This document shows positions 12,513 to 23,222 of a stretch of 64,000 bases of DNA, piece after piece (within the stretch, counting starts at the first letter, position 1; every line of letters begins with the position of its first letter). The notes beneath the pieces were generated by a model. It did not search any database. It saw nothing but the letters and a program-made list of their open reading frames with translations, and was not told where the DNA came from. Origin of the DNA: Acanthamoeba castellanii str. Neff. Lineage: Eukaryota > Discosea > Longamoebia > Acanthamoebidae. The stretch is from contig NW_004457431.1 of the NCBI RefSeq assembly GCF_000313135.1, positions 83,637 to 147,636 of the forward strand, written 5' to 3'. The position numbers were made by a program, and so were the translations under genes.

Positions 12513-14873
12513 CTAGTTGAGCCAGAAGGCGTCGATGCAGCAGACGCTCCACTTGGAGTTGTAGCGCCACCACCAGAAGAGGTAGAGGAGCGAGTAGAAG
12601 GCGTTGTTGCTCGTTTGGGAGACGTGGAAGAGCGGGAAGACGGAGAGGTGGAGGCTGGAGGCGCCCTTGCTGAAGAGGAAGAAGGGCAATAGGAGGAGGA
12701 ATAAGTCGCTACTCCTCTTGCTGCGGTAGAGCCAGAAGAGAGGTACGAGGAAGAAGGAGAAGGCGGTGCCGCTGCTGACCACCCACACGAAGGGGAAGAG
12801 GGTGAAGAGGAAGAAGTCGTTGTCGATGCTAAACCAGAAGATGAGGAAGAACGAGAAGGTCTTGGCGCCCGAGCTGGATCGTGTGAAGGTGAAGAGGGGC
12901 AGCACGCCCACCGCCCACCGGCCGGTGCTGCTGCTCCCGGCCACCCACACGAAGGGGAAGAAGGCGAAGAGGAAGAAGTCGTCCTCGCTGCGGACCCACA
13001 AGAGCAGGAAGAGCGAGACCGTCGTGGCGCCCTTGGCCGACCGCGCGAAGGTGAAGAACGGCAGCACGGCGACGGACCACCCGCCGCCGGCCGTGTCGCG
13101 GGCGTACCAGAACTGGAGGATGAGCGCCCTCGTCTCCGTCTTGGTCCGATAGATGAACCCGAACGGCAGGAGCATCGACAGCGTCTTGGTCTCGTTGCTG
13201 ATCACCCAGAACAGGAACAGCACGCCTATCGTGCGCTTGTTGCGCGCTGTTTTACGCAGTAGTGTGGAAGAAAGTGTGAGGGTTTGTTCGCTGAAAGCGA
13301 GCGCGCGATGCCAGGAGGAGATGATGACGTACAGGCGGAGTAGAAGAAGATCGGGAAGAGCCAGCACAGGGTCGAGTCGCCGTCTCGCTTGATGAAGAAG
13401 ATGGGGAACACTGTGGCCCACCACATGCCCGACGAGTGCTTGGCCATCCAGAACAGAAGGAAGCCGATGACCGGCTTCCACTGCGGAGAGCGGTAGTAGA
13501 AGAACGGGAGCACGGACATCGTCACCGAGCTACTGGCCGGGTTCTTGGTGAACCACACGATGTAGAACAGGCCGAAGCCGGTCTTATCGATCTCCGGGTT
13601 GCGGTAGAAGAAGAAGAACGGCACGAGCGTCGTGAACACCCTCCTGTGGCCGTTGTTTGTCGACACTCGGAGCCAGTAGAGCAGCATCACCGACAGCGTT
13701 GTGTGATTGTCTTTGTTGCTGAAGATCACGAACGGGAAGAGCACCAGTTTCCTGCAGTTGGTGTCGGGTGTGTCGTGTGTGGGCGAATTAGCTGAAGCTT
13801 TACAGTAGTGAGAGCGTCGTGTGTACTCGAGTTTGCCCCGGCGCGTGGTCAAGTAGAACAGCAAGAAGAAGATCGTCGTCTGAAAGCAATGAAGAGCGAG
13901 TCAGAGTCAGAGGGCATGAGATCGAATTGAGAGAGCCTCGGGCAGGCGGACGAACCGTGTTGTTCCCTTTGACAAACCAGAAGATCGGGAAGATGGTGAA
14001 TACAGAATGGGAGTCCATCCTGACTAACCATACCACCCCTGCATGCATCACCACAGACAAGTCAGACTAGGGCAAGCAGCAGCAGCAGCAAGGGCACAAA
14101 GGGCACACATGCATCTTCAACTTTGAAAGATCTTCCAACGAACCGCAGATGGTCGTGGCGCTGGAGCTGTCCTCGCTGAAGTGCCAAAAGATGGGGAAGA
14201 GGACGATGGCGCGATAGACCCTGAACGAGTTGGCGTTGTGCATGTTCGGCGTATGGATGGTGCGATAGTAGAAGATGTAGAGCACCGACAGGAAGAAGCG
14301 CCTCTCGCCCTGCTTCTCTGTTGACACGTACGAGAGCAGCGGGAAGACGTGCAGAACCGTGCGCCCGCCTTCGCCTCCGCTCTGGTCATAGCTATGGTGG
14401 TGATAATCATCAGCACAGTGCCGCCTTCATCCTTGCAAGGTCCCTCTCGACGTGACAGGTGGGGTGGCGCACCTTTTGTAGAAGATGACGCAGGGCGCGA
14501 TGGCGATGAGCATGCGACGTTGCGAGATGTAGATATACGTGAGTGGCAGCAGCCGCATCGTGAAGACCCATCCTTCGCCCTTGCCGGCAGCAACAGCATC
14601 GTCGCTGCTGGTCTTGGAGATGCGGAAGAACGGCCAAATCACATCGACGGCCCAGCCCCCTGGCACGGACACCAGGCGGAGCAGGATGACGAAGATGGAG
14701 ATGCACCAGGCCGAGAGGGTCGATGCGGCCGTGTAGCGGCAGTAGTTGACGATAAACGGGTACCAACCGCGTTTTAGCCCCTTGGCCGGCTCCTCGCTGC
14801 CACCCTCGTCATGCCGTTGGTAGTAGAGGGGCCACAAGGGCAGATTTGACGCCGTGCAGCAGTCCCCGGCCAT
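12513..14873 (-). CDS. Aromatic beta-repeat protein of unknown function
   Basis: I do not recognise a named family. The start ATG at 14873 and stop near 12513 enclose about six exons whose products are almost wholly repeats. Each repeat is a hydrophobic aromatic strand followed by a short polar turn: LFPFVIFSNKDNHTT, LVPFFFFYRNPEIDKT, VFPIFFIKRDGDST, VLFPIFWHFSEDSSS and so on, with a period of roughly 16-20 residues. The last exon (12513 to about 13245) contains two long near-copies of about 57 residues, one near 13085-12925 and one near 12912-12760, each ending FPFVWV. Strands of this length and spacing suggest beta-hairpins or a beta-barrel or solenoid rather than alpha-helical membrane spans. 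I see no catalytic motif and no obvious cleavable signal peptide. The exon junctions near 13250-14470 are less certain. Confidence 0.65.
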
Positions 14874-14908
14874 TCAACGATGCGCAATCCAATCAATACT
14901 AACATAAA

Positions 14909-16921
14909 TCAGACCAGAAGAAGAGCTCCCCTGTGTAATACAACATCTCTTTCGCCTAAGAGGCCCGCCGCGCTGAAAAAGAACATCGCCAACCAACCAC
15001 ACCGCGCCGCGGCCCACGGGCACCTGGTCCTGCGTTTCTGCGATCTTGCATAATTATGATGTCGGTTAGGGTCATTGGCCGCGCAGCTGGCCAGTTCGAA
15101 GGACTCTGGCTCACTTCTTCCCCTTTTGGTCCTCCTCGCCGTGCGTGGCTTGGTTTTTTCTTCATCTTCCTCCTCTTGGTCTTGGTCTTCGTCATCCTTC
15201 GCTTTGTCTTTGCCCTTGCCCTTGCCGCGCGCGGCCGGTTTCCTTTCTTCTTCGCTCTCGCTGCTGGAGGACACCCCGTCGTCATCGTAGTCCCGCTCAT
15301 CCTCTTCTCCCTCGCTCTCCGGTATCTCCCCCTTCTCGAGGTACCTGAAGTAGATCGACTCGGTCCGGTCCTGCAGCGCAGCACAGCCATCAAACGAACG
15401 AGGGTCAACACAACCGCTTTCTTTGGCTGACGTGTGGTGGTACCTGCGCGAGCTCGCCCGTCTTTTTGATGAACTCTTTTGACTCGACATCAAGCGTGGG
15501 CGCCCTGTGTACATGCGCGGGGGAACGTGTGAGCAATCAACGCCGTAGGCCGAAGGAGGGCGGTGGTCTTCACCGGGTCGGGTGTGGCCGTACCAGTAGT
15601 TGAGCAAAGCGTTGCGGCACGCACGCAGGTGGCCCTTTTCCAGGATTTGCACGGCGAAGAAGTCGACCAGGGGCTTCTTCCAGCGCGCGAAGCCCAAGTG
15701 CCCCAGGCTCGTCAGGATGCGCGCTAAACGACAAACAACGACAACGACAACAACAAAGCATGGGGTCAGCGATACGCCGACCACATGGGGAAGTGAATGA
15801 GGTAGGTCCGGGTACTGATCCGTAGGTTGTTGTGGGTGTGTGAGTTCATGTTCCGGTAGCGCGATAGCCAGTGCTTGGCGCGCTTCACCTGGCCCGTGTG
15901 CTTATCCACCAGACGCAGGCCGTAGAAATCGAGCTGGCGTGTTGATCAGACGAGAACGAGAGAACACGGACAAGCGAGCTCGTGAGAACACGGCTTGCTA
16001 GGCTTCTGCACCTTATCTTGTAAGCATACCATGAGCTGATAGGACTTGACCACGCGCATGGCGATCTGTACGCTCTCCCGCATCAACTTGGCTGAAGCGC
16101 GTAGCGAGAAGACGATGAAAGTGAGGATTGGAGTTGTGTGGTGTGGGAGAGTGCCAAACAGGACTGGCGACTGCTATGTATGTACCCTCTCCCTTGGTGA
16201 GACGCGCGGACTGGTAGTTCATGCCGCCGCCCTCAAACAGGGGGAAGAGCCACTGGATGTAGCCGTGGTGGGCCTCCAGCTTCTTGTAGTCGCCCCACCA
16301 ACGCTTGTGAACGCGATCGATCACGTCACCAGATGGACGCGACGGCCGCACCTGCGTAGCGTATCCGACACAACGCACGAGAGAAGGAAGTATGAGTAAT
16401 ATCCATTACCAAGAAGAAGGAACGAGCACGTAGAAGCAAACGACGGTGGTCGTGGTGAACGCTACGTTGGAGTAGAAGAGGAAATTGGGACCCTCGCGAG
16501 GGTTGACCTCGACCCTCGGTGCCGACTGGCGTGGCGACCACGGCTGCGGCACATACGCCGCCTGGACTCGACCTACTCGCAAAATACATGCAAATAAATA
16601 AATATTCGAAAAAAACATAATTAAATAATTTATGAATGATAGGAAATGGAGGAAGGGACCTGAGGAACGGCGGAGAGGATAGCGGCCGGCCTCGTTGGTG
16701 GTGACGACGGCAGTGGAGGAAGATGAAGACGAGGAGGAAGTGACGCGCACGGTGGAGGCCTTTACGAAGGTGAGCTTCCCCTTTGTTTTGGTTTGGCGCG
16801 ACTTGTCGTCCTCGGCTTCCTTGGCCTCCACCTCCTCCTCTTCGCGCTTTGTTCGTTTCGCCTGGCGCCCTTCGCCATCCTCTTTTCCTTTGCTCGCAGC
16901 AGGCCTCTTGCGTGGCGGCAT
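14909..16921 (-). CDS. OGFr conserved-domain protein
   Basis: The opioid growth factor receptor (OGFr) domain is seen as separate exons. REGPNFLFYSNVAF (near 16480) is followed by HKRWWGDYKKLEAHHGYIQW (near 16270), then LDFYGLRLVDKHTGQVKRA (near 15910), NMNSHTHNNLRI (near 15835) and the helix ILTSLGHLGFARWKKPLVDF (near 15690). This is the family order. The N-terminus (ATG at 16921) is basic and nuclear-looking (PPRKRPAAS, KRTKREEEE), followed by a serine run. The C-terminal tail is acidic and low-complexity (SSSSESEEE, EDQDQEEEDEE) and ends in a lysine/arginine patch. The exact C-terminus is uncertain because the last acidic exon stays open in two frames. The vertebrate protein is nuclear-envelope associated; function in amoebae is not known to me. 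Confidence 0.78.
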
Positions 16922-17740
16922 CGTCAATCTTCAACAACCACACTTCCTTCCTGAAAGTTACCGTTTAATATTTCAATAATAATCTTTACACTTTTTTTCT
17001 CGCTCATTTTCTTATTATTATTTTATCCCTCCGTCTCGCTGTGCAACCAAAAGAATACTAGGAAAAAGCGTGGATTGACAAACATTTCTGGACATGTTCC
17101 ACCAATTTATTAGCTTGTTTTCCCGTTTCCGGAATGCGGGGCAGTCGCAGATGGCTACCACGGAGAATTCATCACATACCAAACTTCTGTACACTTTCGC
17201 GCCAAACTTTTCAGCCAACTCCTCGCCGTTTCCGTGTCACTTTCCGACGTGTATTATAAATATTTCCTGTCTTTGAAGGCTTAAATGATTCAAATACTTT
17301 AACTGTTTCTCTGTGCGACCATGGAGATCGCTGTCTCGCAGATTCGGCGGTGGCTGGGTACGCCAAAGCGGCGAAGACAGTGAAGTTGGCAGCGGCTTTC
17401 GTGGAAATTCGACAGGTGACGACCACCGATATTTGACGGTTCTTCTGTCTGTCTCAGTCATTCTTCACAACCACCACAGCGAGCTGAGCCAGCGACACGC
17501 CCAGCCACACCCGGCACCCCGCCTACAAAACCACCAACCCACCAGTCCATCCCACCAACGCTTTCATGCTCTACTGCTCTCCTCGTGCTTCCTCCAACAC
17601 CACAACCACCAACTTCACCCCTCGCACCTCGCTTCTCTTCGACGCTTCGCTCGACTACTTCGACTCAACCATCAACGACCGCTTTAGTCGTTTCTCCTAG
17701 CGCCATCGTCGTCACCCCCAACAGCAACACACATAATCAA
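16922..17740. promoter_or_regulatory. Divergent intergenic region, no gene supported
   Basis: About 820 bases separate the OGFr-domain start (minus) from the next plus-strand start. The part 16965-17300 is AT-rich. The part 17460-17740 is C-rich with CCACC and CACCAAC repeats, and looks like a 5' untranslated leader. An open frame upstream of 17741 (from 17585) is proline/serine/threonine-rich and I do not think it is coding. Confidence 0.45.
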
Positions 17741-18154
17741 ATGGCACCCACCCCTACCGCCCCCGCCACGTCGACTGCCACCGCCACCTCCACCCAGGCC
17801 TCGCCCACGCCCGTGAAGAGGAAGGGCCCCAGCCCGGCGGTGCTCAGCAATGAGCTCTTCCAGCTCAAGAAGCAAATCGACCAGCTTCAGTTCAGAGTCG
17901 CCCAGCAGCAGCGCAAGGGCGACCCGCAGCTCGCCCGCACCCAGGCCAGACTCGAAGGCCTGCGCCGCACGCACCAGTGGCTCAAGCGCCTCCACATGGC
18001 GCTCCACCCGCTCAACCCTGCCCACCAGCCTCTCAAGCAGCAGCCGTCTAGCCCCAAGCCGGCCGTCCGCTCGGTGGTTGCCGCTGCCACCACCACCTCG
18101 GTCACCGTCATCGACACCTCCTCAGCACCGCAGACCCTAAGCGTCCGCTCGTAA
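17741..18154 (+). CDS. Small hypothetical protein with a predicted coiled coil
   Basis: This is a single-exon frame of 137 residues starting at an ATG after ACATAATCAA. Residues 1-30 are Ala/Thr/Pro-rich and end in a basic patch (PVKRKGP). Residues about 35-85 form a heptad-like helical stretch (LFQLKKQIDQLQFRV, then ARTQARLEGLRRTHQWLKRL). The rest is Ser/Thr/Val-rich. It has no signal peptide or membrane span. I do not recognise a homologue; the codon bias is strongly C-ending, as in the neighbouring genes, which supports coding. The frame extends upstream to 17585, but that part looks like leader sequence. Confidence 0.5.
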   Translation: MAPTPTAPATSTATATSTQASPTPVKRKGPSPAVLSNELFQLKKQIDQLQFRVAQQQRKGDPQLARTQARLEGLRRTHQWLKRLHMALHPLNPAHQPLKQQPSSPKPAVRSVVAAATTTSVTVIDTSSAPQTLSVRS

Positions 18155-18445
18155 CGGGCCAATCGACCGCTCTCCACGACTCGACTTAGTTCCCTCTTAT
18201 TCGACGAATTTAGAGACCCGCCACAATCCGAGATCGGATGGAATTTGCAAGAGAAGAACGGACACGATAGCAACGAAGAAGGACGCGCGCGGCCTGTACA
18301 TCCTGTACACAATTTTGTTTTACACTGCCACATATAATCCCCCCTATTTTTCTCGCTTCTACATAAATCGATTTCAACCTACGCGACCACTTCCCTTCTT
18401 CTTGCTCTTTACTTTTTTATGACGGCCTCTCATTTCATTGTTGCT
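18155..18445. other. Intergenic, convergent 3' flanks
   Basis: About 290 bases lie between two convergent genes. T-rich stretches occur near 18340-18420. Nothing else is recognised. Confidence 0.4.
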
Positions 18446-18767
18446 TCAACCATAACCCACGGTACCCCCTCCCAGACCAAAGGCTTTGCTCTCGTTCACG
18501 AAGAGCCGGGAGAAGAGCTTCTTGTCATCCAGCTGCTCTCCAGCTCAACGGCGTAGCCCCGAACGAGGAGGATCAAGGTGAAGGGCGGTGAGCGTGGATG
18601 ACAGGAAAAGCAAGGGGAAGGAAGGCCAGAGCTACCACGAACCAGCCGACAGCCTTCCCTGCAGATTTCAGCTGGAAGACACCATCTTCGCTGCAGGTGG
18701 CCCACCCTCATCTCCCATCACTCTCGTGGTTAGCTGAACCTCATCCTCCATACATAGGCTTGGGCAT
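18446..18767 (-). CDS. Predicted 62-residue single-span membrane protein
   Basis: I built this small gene from three exons, 18767-18754, 18690-18603 and 18532-18446. The introns are 63 and 70 bases, with GT donors (GTATGG, GTCATC) and CAG acceptors. The product starts MPKPIEDGVFQLKSAGK, has one clear transmembrane helix (GWFVVALAFLPLAF), and ends in a soluble tail with LFSRLFVNESKAF and a glycine-rich C-terminus. The spliced length is exactly 63 codons including the stop, and the phases agree. Size and layout resemble accessory subunits of respiratory or ER membrane complexes, but I cannot name it. The competing plus-strand frame in this region is Pro/Thr/His-rich and less convincing. Confidence 0.42.
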
Positions 18768-19013
18768 GCGCTGTACTTCGGCAGAGCCCTCCACAGACCA
18801 ACCCACGGCGGAGGCCCATTCGACATTCACACAACACTACCTCAACCAGCAACAACAACACTGGCCCTGCACAATCGTCCACTCTCACCTTCTGCAGGAC
18901 TCGACAACAACCATCCTCCCCTTGATACCGCACACGACTCACAGCACTCAGCAGTGATACACACAACCCCGCACTTCGCAACACAACTCACCACACACAC
19001 ACCACACAACACA

Positions 19014-21193
19014 ATGTCTTGGGACATGGGCGTCGCACCTCCGGGCATGACCCCGCCCGGAGGCGGCTACGACAGCACCGCCTACCCGCCACCACCGCCC
19101 GGCTACGGCGGCCCTCCGCCCGCTGCGGGCGCCTACCCGCCATTCCCCACGTACGCCTGATCTCCCGCATTCATCACACATTCCACACATTGGCCTGGGA
19201 CTGCGGGCTGACTGACATTCGCGCTCGGTACGTAGGCAAGGGCCGATGCCGCCGGGTCCGCCGACCCCGCAGGACAGCCCCTGGGGTGGTCCTCCCGCTG
19301 CGCCCGGCCTGGGCTACGGTGCCCCGGGGCCAGACCCGGGCTTCACAGCCTTCCCTCCGCCCGGCGGCGCCCCTCCGCCGCCGGCTGCTGGAGGCGGCTG
19401 GGGCCAAGCGGCGGCCCCGCCTCCGCCCGGCGGGGCGGGCTACTACGGTGGACCGCCTGCGCCGCCTGTGGATCAGGGGTGGCAGCAGGCTCCCGCACAG
19501 ATCGCGGTGGGCGGCGGCGGGGCCTACGGAGACCGTGGACCCTATGCGCGTCGCAAGTCGCTCCTCATCGGCATTTCCTACCGCAACTCCATTCGCCCCT
19601 TGGGCGGTACGCACCACACCGCACCCCAATTCACACAACTCGACTTACCATAGTACATTCGACCCAGGCTGCATCAACGACGTGAAGAACGTGCGCCAGT
19701 TCATCGTCGAACGCTACGGCTTCCCCACGTCGCGCGATTCCATGGTACGCGAGAGGACGGATGTCTACAGAGAGAGCGAGTCAGGTCTAAGACTTTCTTC
19801 CTTCTTCGCGTTTGGGGTTTCTTTGTTGTCAGGTCATCCTCACCGACGAGGGACACGAGGACTCTGCTCATCGGCCCACCAAAGAGAACATCGTTCGTTG
19901 GATGAGGTGGCTGGTGGCCGACGCCCGGGCCGGCGACTCGCTGTTCCTGCACTATTCGGGCCACGGAGGCCAGACCCCCGACAAGGGTACGCCCGTTCGC
20001 TGCTGAGTGCTCTTCTCTGTGGAGCCTCCACAGAGAGCCACCGATGTTTAACCACTCCCAAGGAGCAGATGGCGACGAGATCGATGGCATGGACGAAACC
20101 ATCTTGCCCGTCGACTACGAGAAGACCGGTCAGATCGTCGACGACGACATGCACGAGATTCTCGTCAAGCACCTCAAGCCAGGTAACTTCCATTGCTTGC
20201 GAAAACACGGTACACTGGTTTCCCCCGAATCGCTCACGGTCGTGCTCGCGACAGGTGTGCGGCTGACGGTGATCTTCGACTCGTGCCACTCGGGCACGGC
20301 GCTCGATCTGCCCTACGTTTATGACAGTCGCGGCAACATCGTGTGCTCACCGGAGATGATTGCGGCCGCAGGCGGACCCAAGCCCACAGCCCAGGCCAGC
20401 AACACCAGCACCTACTACAGCAGCGGCGCGCCTTCGGGACCAGCACCTACTACAGTAGCGGCACGCCCTCTGGGACCAACAGCTACTACAGTAGCGGCAC
20501 CCCTTCGGGGACCACTTACTATGGCGGCATGCCTGCGGGGACTCCCACCACCTACTACCAATCCAACCCGGTGGTGCAGTACAACGCCCGCAAGAAGAAC
20601 AAGTGGAGCAGTACGTACAGGCTTGGAGCTCTTCCGATCGCGATGAATCCCCTGATCTAACGACCAATCCTTCATTTTCACAGCCAAGCTGGGCCACATG
20701 CTCATGGGCGTTTCCAGTTCGATGATGCCCCAACGGGGCATGGGCGACTATGGCGCCGAGACCACCGACCGCGAATACAACTACCAGGCCCACCTGAGTA
20801 GGATCTCTCAAGTAACCCACCTCCTGCCAACGACCTCTTTCGATCCTAAAGTTCTCATCGCCGTGCGTGTGTTGTCACAGGCCGACGTGGTGATGTTTTC
20901 GGGCTGCAGTGACGAGCAAACCAGTGCCGACACCAGCATTCAGGGCAGCCGCACCGGCGCCATGAGCTACGCCTTCATCGCCACGTTGCGCGCCAATCCT
21001 CAGGCACGAGTTCCAGCGCCCTTGGTTGTGTGTTGTTGTGGGTCGCTGACATGAGCGTTTCCCTGTGCAGGGGGTGACCTACTCTGGTCTGCTGGGCAGC
21101 ATGCGCGAGGTCCTCCAGGGTCAGGCATTTGGCCAAGTGCCGCAGCTGTCCTCATCCCACCCGATGAACATGAACCAACCGTTCAATGTCTGA
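19014..21193 (+). CDS. Type I metacaspase with proline-rich N-terminus
   Basis: Metacaspases are Cys/His proteases that cleave after Arg or Lys. The start ATG at 19014 follows a CACACAACACA leader. Residues 1-150 or so are Pro/Gly/Tyr-rich ([15 protein letters not shown] and similar), as in type I members. The catalytic core follows over short exons: [12 protein letters not shown], the His-loop [12 protein letters not shown] (19950), [13 protein letters not shown], and the Cys-loop [16 protein letters not shown] (20275) with Cys in DSCHSG. Later exons carry [12 protein letters not shown] and the end NMNQPFNV. A Tyr/Ser/Gly repeat ([11 protein letters not shown] type) sits at 20405-20550, and the frame breaks within it (see findings). 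A proline-rich type I metacaspase is known from Acanthamoeba castellanii. Confidence 0.93.
20405..20550 (+). repeat. YYSSGxPSGT tandem repeat inside metacaspase, with a frame break
   Basis: Three units of about 36-39 bases encode [21 protein letters not shown] and [11 protein letters not shown]. Unit 1 has CCTTCGGGACC where units 2 and 3 have CTCTGGGACC and CTTCGGGGACC in frame. One G appears missing at 20436-20438. The downstream exon (KLGHMLMG) is in the frame of units 2 and 3. Confidence 0.75.
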
Positions 21194-21338
21194 TGCAGTC
21201 TGCTGCCCGCTAGGCGCAGGCCTTTCGTTACCATGTAACGCACATTGACATAACTTTCAGAACAGCGAAACGAACATTCGAAACGCAATTTAAGAATACC
21301 CTTGGAGCTGCCCAACAGACCGCCAAGAAGACAAAAAG

Positions 21339-22874
21339 ATGGAGCAGACGGCACGTTTCGAGGGCCTCTTTGCCGCGACTCTCACGCCATTTGACGAAAA
21401 CGGCCACGCCTCCACTCGCCTCACAAGTAACCCCCCCCCAACCATGATATTTTGTACTACCACTACCTCTGCCGTGCTTATTGACGTTGGGTATTGTGTG
21501 CGTTGTCGCAGAGGAGTATGGAGAGCGGCTGGTGCGAGAAGGAGTGACGGGTGTGTTCTGCTGCGGCACGTCGGGCGAAAGCATGAGCCTCACCCTACCC
21601 GAGCGCAAGGCTGCCCTCGAGGCTTGGCTCACTACGCCTCTTCGCGTCATAGTCCACATCGGCACTGCCAGGTATGTATGAAGTCCAGCGCCTCTTGAAA
21701 ACAAGCACCACACCTTCCTCTGACCGCTCTACTTACGCCGTCCCGCCCGGCCGCTGAAGCTTGGAGCAGACAAAGGAGTTGGCTGCTCATGCTGAAAAGG
21801 CGGGTGCTCACGGCATCGCCCTCATGCCCCCCTTCTTCTTCAAGGTGAGTCCCTTTCTCTTCTCTCCCTTCTTCCATTTCACGTCTCGACCCACATTCCT
21901 AACGTAACCATCTACCACTCTTCTTCCTCTTCTGCGTGTCGTTCACAGCCTCGCAACGTTGAGGAACTGGTGTCGTACTGCGAGTCGGTGGCCGAGGCTG
22001 CGCCACACACGCCCCTGTTCTACTATCACTTCCCTGGTACCATCACAGGGCTCTTTGTGGTACATGCCTCAGCCCTAATCGTCGTGGTCGCATGATTGGG
22101 CGTTCAGGTATGGTGGGTGTCAACATTCCGCTCTACGACTTCTTCGCTGCGGCCAGCAGCCGCATCCCCACTCTTCAAGGTGCCACCCTCATTCTTACCC
22201 ACCTTGAAAGGTGTCTTGTGTGCTGACCTCGTTTCATTCATTCAGGCGCCAAGTTCACCGACTCGCAGCTGGGCGACTTCTTCCGGGCTCTCTGCTTCGC
22301 CGGTACGACCGCCCTGACCCTTCGTCGCTGCTGCTCGTACTGGTCGTAGGAATCCCACTGTGCTTTGCATATGGGCTTCAACAGACCGCAAGTACGACGT
22401 GATGCAGGGCTACGAGTTTTCGTATCTGCCGTGCCTGGTGCTGGGCGCCAAGGGCTACGTCGGGGTGTCCTTCTCCCTCTGCGCTCCGGTCTACCACCGC
22501 CTCGACAAGGCCTTCCACGAGGGCGACTTCGCCACCGCGCAGCGCCTCCAGCTCGCCGTGTCCGATTTCCTGACCACAGTCCTTAACTACAGCATGATCC
22601 CCGCTGTCAAGGCGCTCGCGAAGGAGGTTCTCTCAGCCCTCACCTACCCTCACCTGGTGGTCTTCTTCAGCTCCCGCTCATGGCTTGTGCGTGTGTGTGT
22701 GTGTGTGTGTTTGTGTTGTGTGTGTGTTGTGTGGTGTAGTGGACTGGCCTGGACTTTGGCGGCGTGAGGAAGCCGCTGGTGTCCCTTACGGACGCTGAGC
22801 GGACCAAGCTCCTGAACGAGCCCAGCGTCAAGACCATGCACGCCCTCGTCCTCGAGCACCAGCCCAAGCAGTGA
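21339..22874 (+). CDS. N-acetylneuraminate lyase (DHDPS/NAL family)
   Basis: This class I aldolase splits sialic acid into N-acetylmannosamine and pyruvate. The exons give FEGLFAATLTPFDENG, then the carboxylate-binding loop CCGTSGESMSLTLPER (21560), GIALMPPFFFKP (21810), the active-site tyrosine in LFYYHFPG (22020), and MVGVNIPLYDFF (22110). They then give the Schiff-base lysine in TLQGAKFTDSQLGDF (22240) and GAKGYVGVSFSL (22448). The YYHFPG and TLQGxKFSD patterns favour neuraminate lyase over dihydrodipicolinate synthase. No signal peptide is seen, so it is probably cytosolic. The last exon ends ALVLEHQPKQ. The intron near 22690-22740 has a (GT)n run. A role in using sialic acid from ingested prey is likely but inferred. 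Confidence 0.87.
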
Positions 22875-23222
22875 TACACCTTGACCCATCCGCCATCAGT
22901 GGCCCTTTACCTTGAGCACCTTCATCTTCATGCTGCACCAGGGCCAAGCTCATGAGCTAACCGCAAATGAAGGGAGCTTGGATACCGACAGTTTGAGCTG
23001 TCGTGGAGTACCACGGATTGGAGGTTGGTTTCGTTTCGAACCACAAAAGAACAGTCCGTGAAGGTTGTTGCTCGCACGACTGCTGCTCTGCATCGTCTCG
23101 TCTTGTTCACCGGTATTGGGCTACCTCCTGCCTGTTGTTGTTCAAGTACTAGCAAGCGTTAGAAAGTAGAGAGTTAGCGAAGAGAAAGCTAGATCTAGAT
23201 TGATCAACCACCTCAATCTAAG
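22875..23222. other. Intergenic, nothing recognised
   Basis: About 350 bases lie between two plus-strand genes. No open frame with coding character and no structured RNA is visible. Confidence 0.45.

Noticed and set aside
17585..17740. N-terminal extension of the 17741 gene
   Set aside because: The added residues are Pro/Ser/Thr low-complexity, look like a C-rich leader, and lack coding bias.
18598..18957. Plus-strand 119-codon frame
   Set aside because: It is Pro/Thr/His-rich without domain signals; the minus-strand three-exon gene is a better explanation of 18446-18767.
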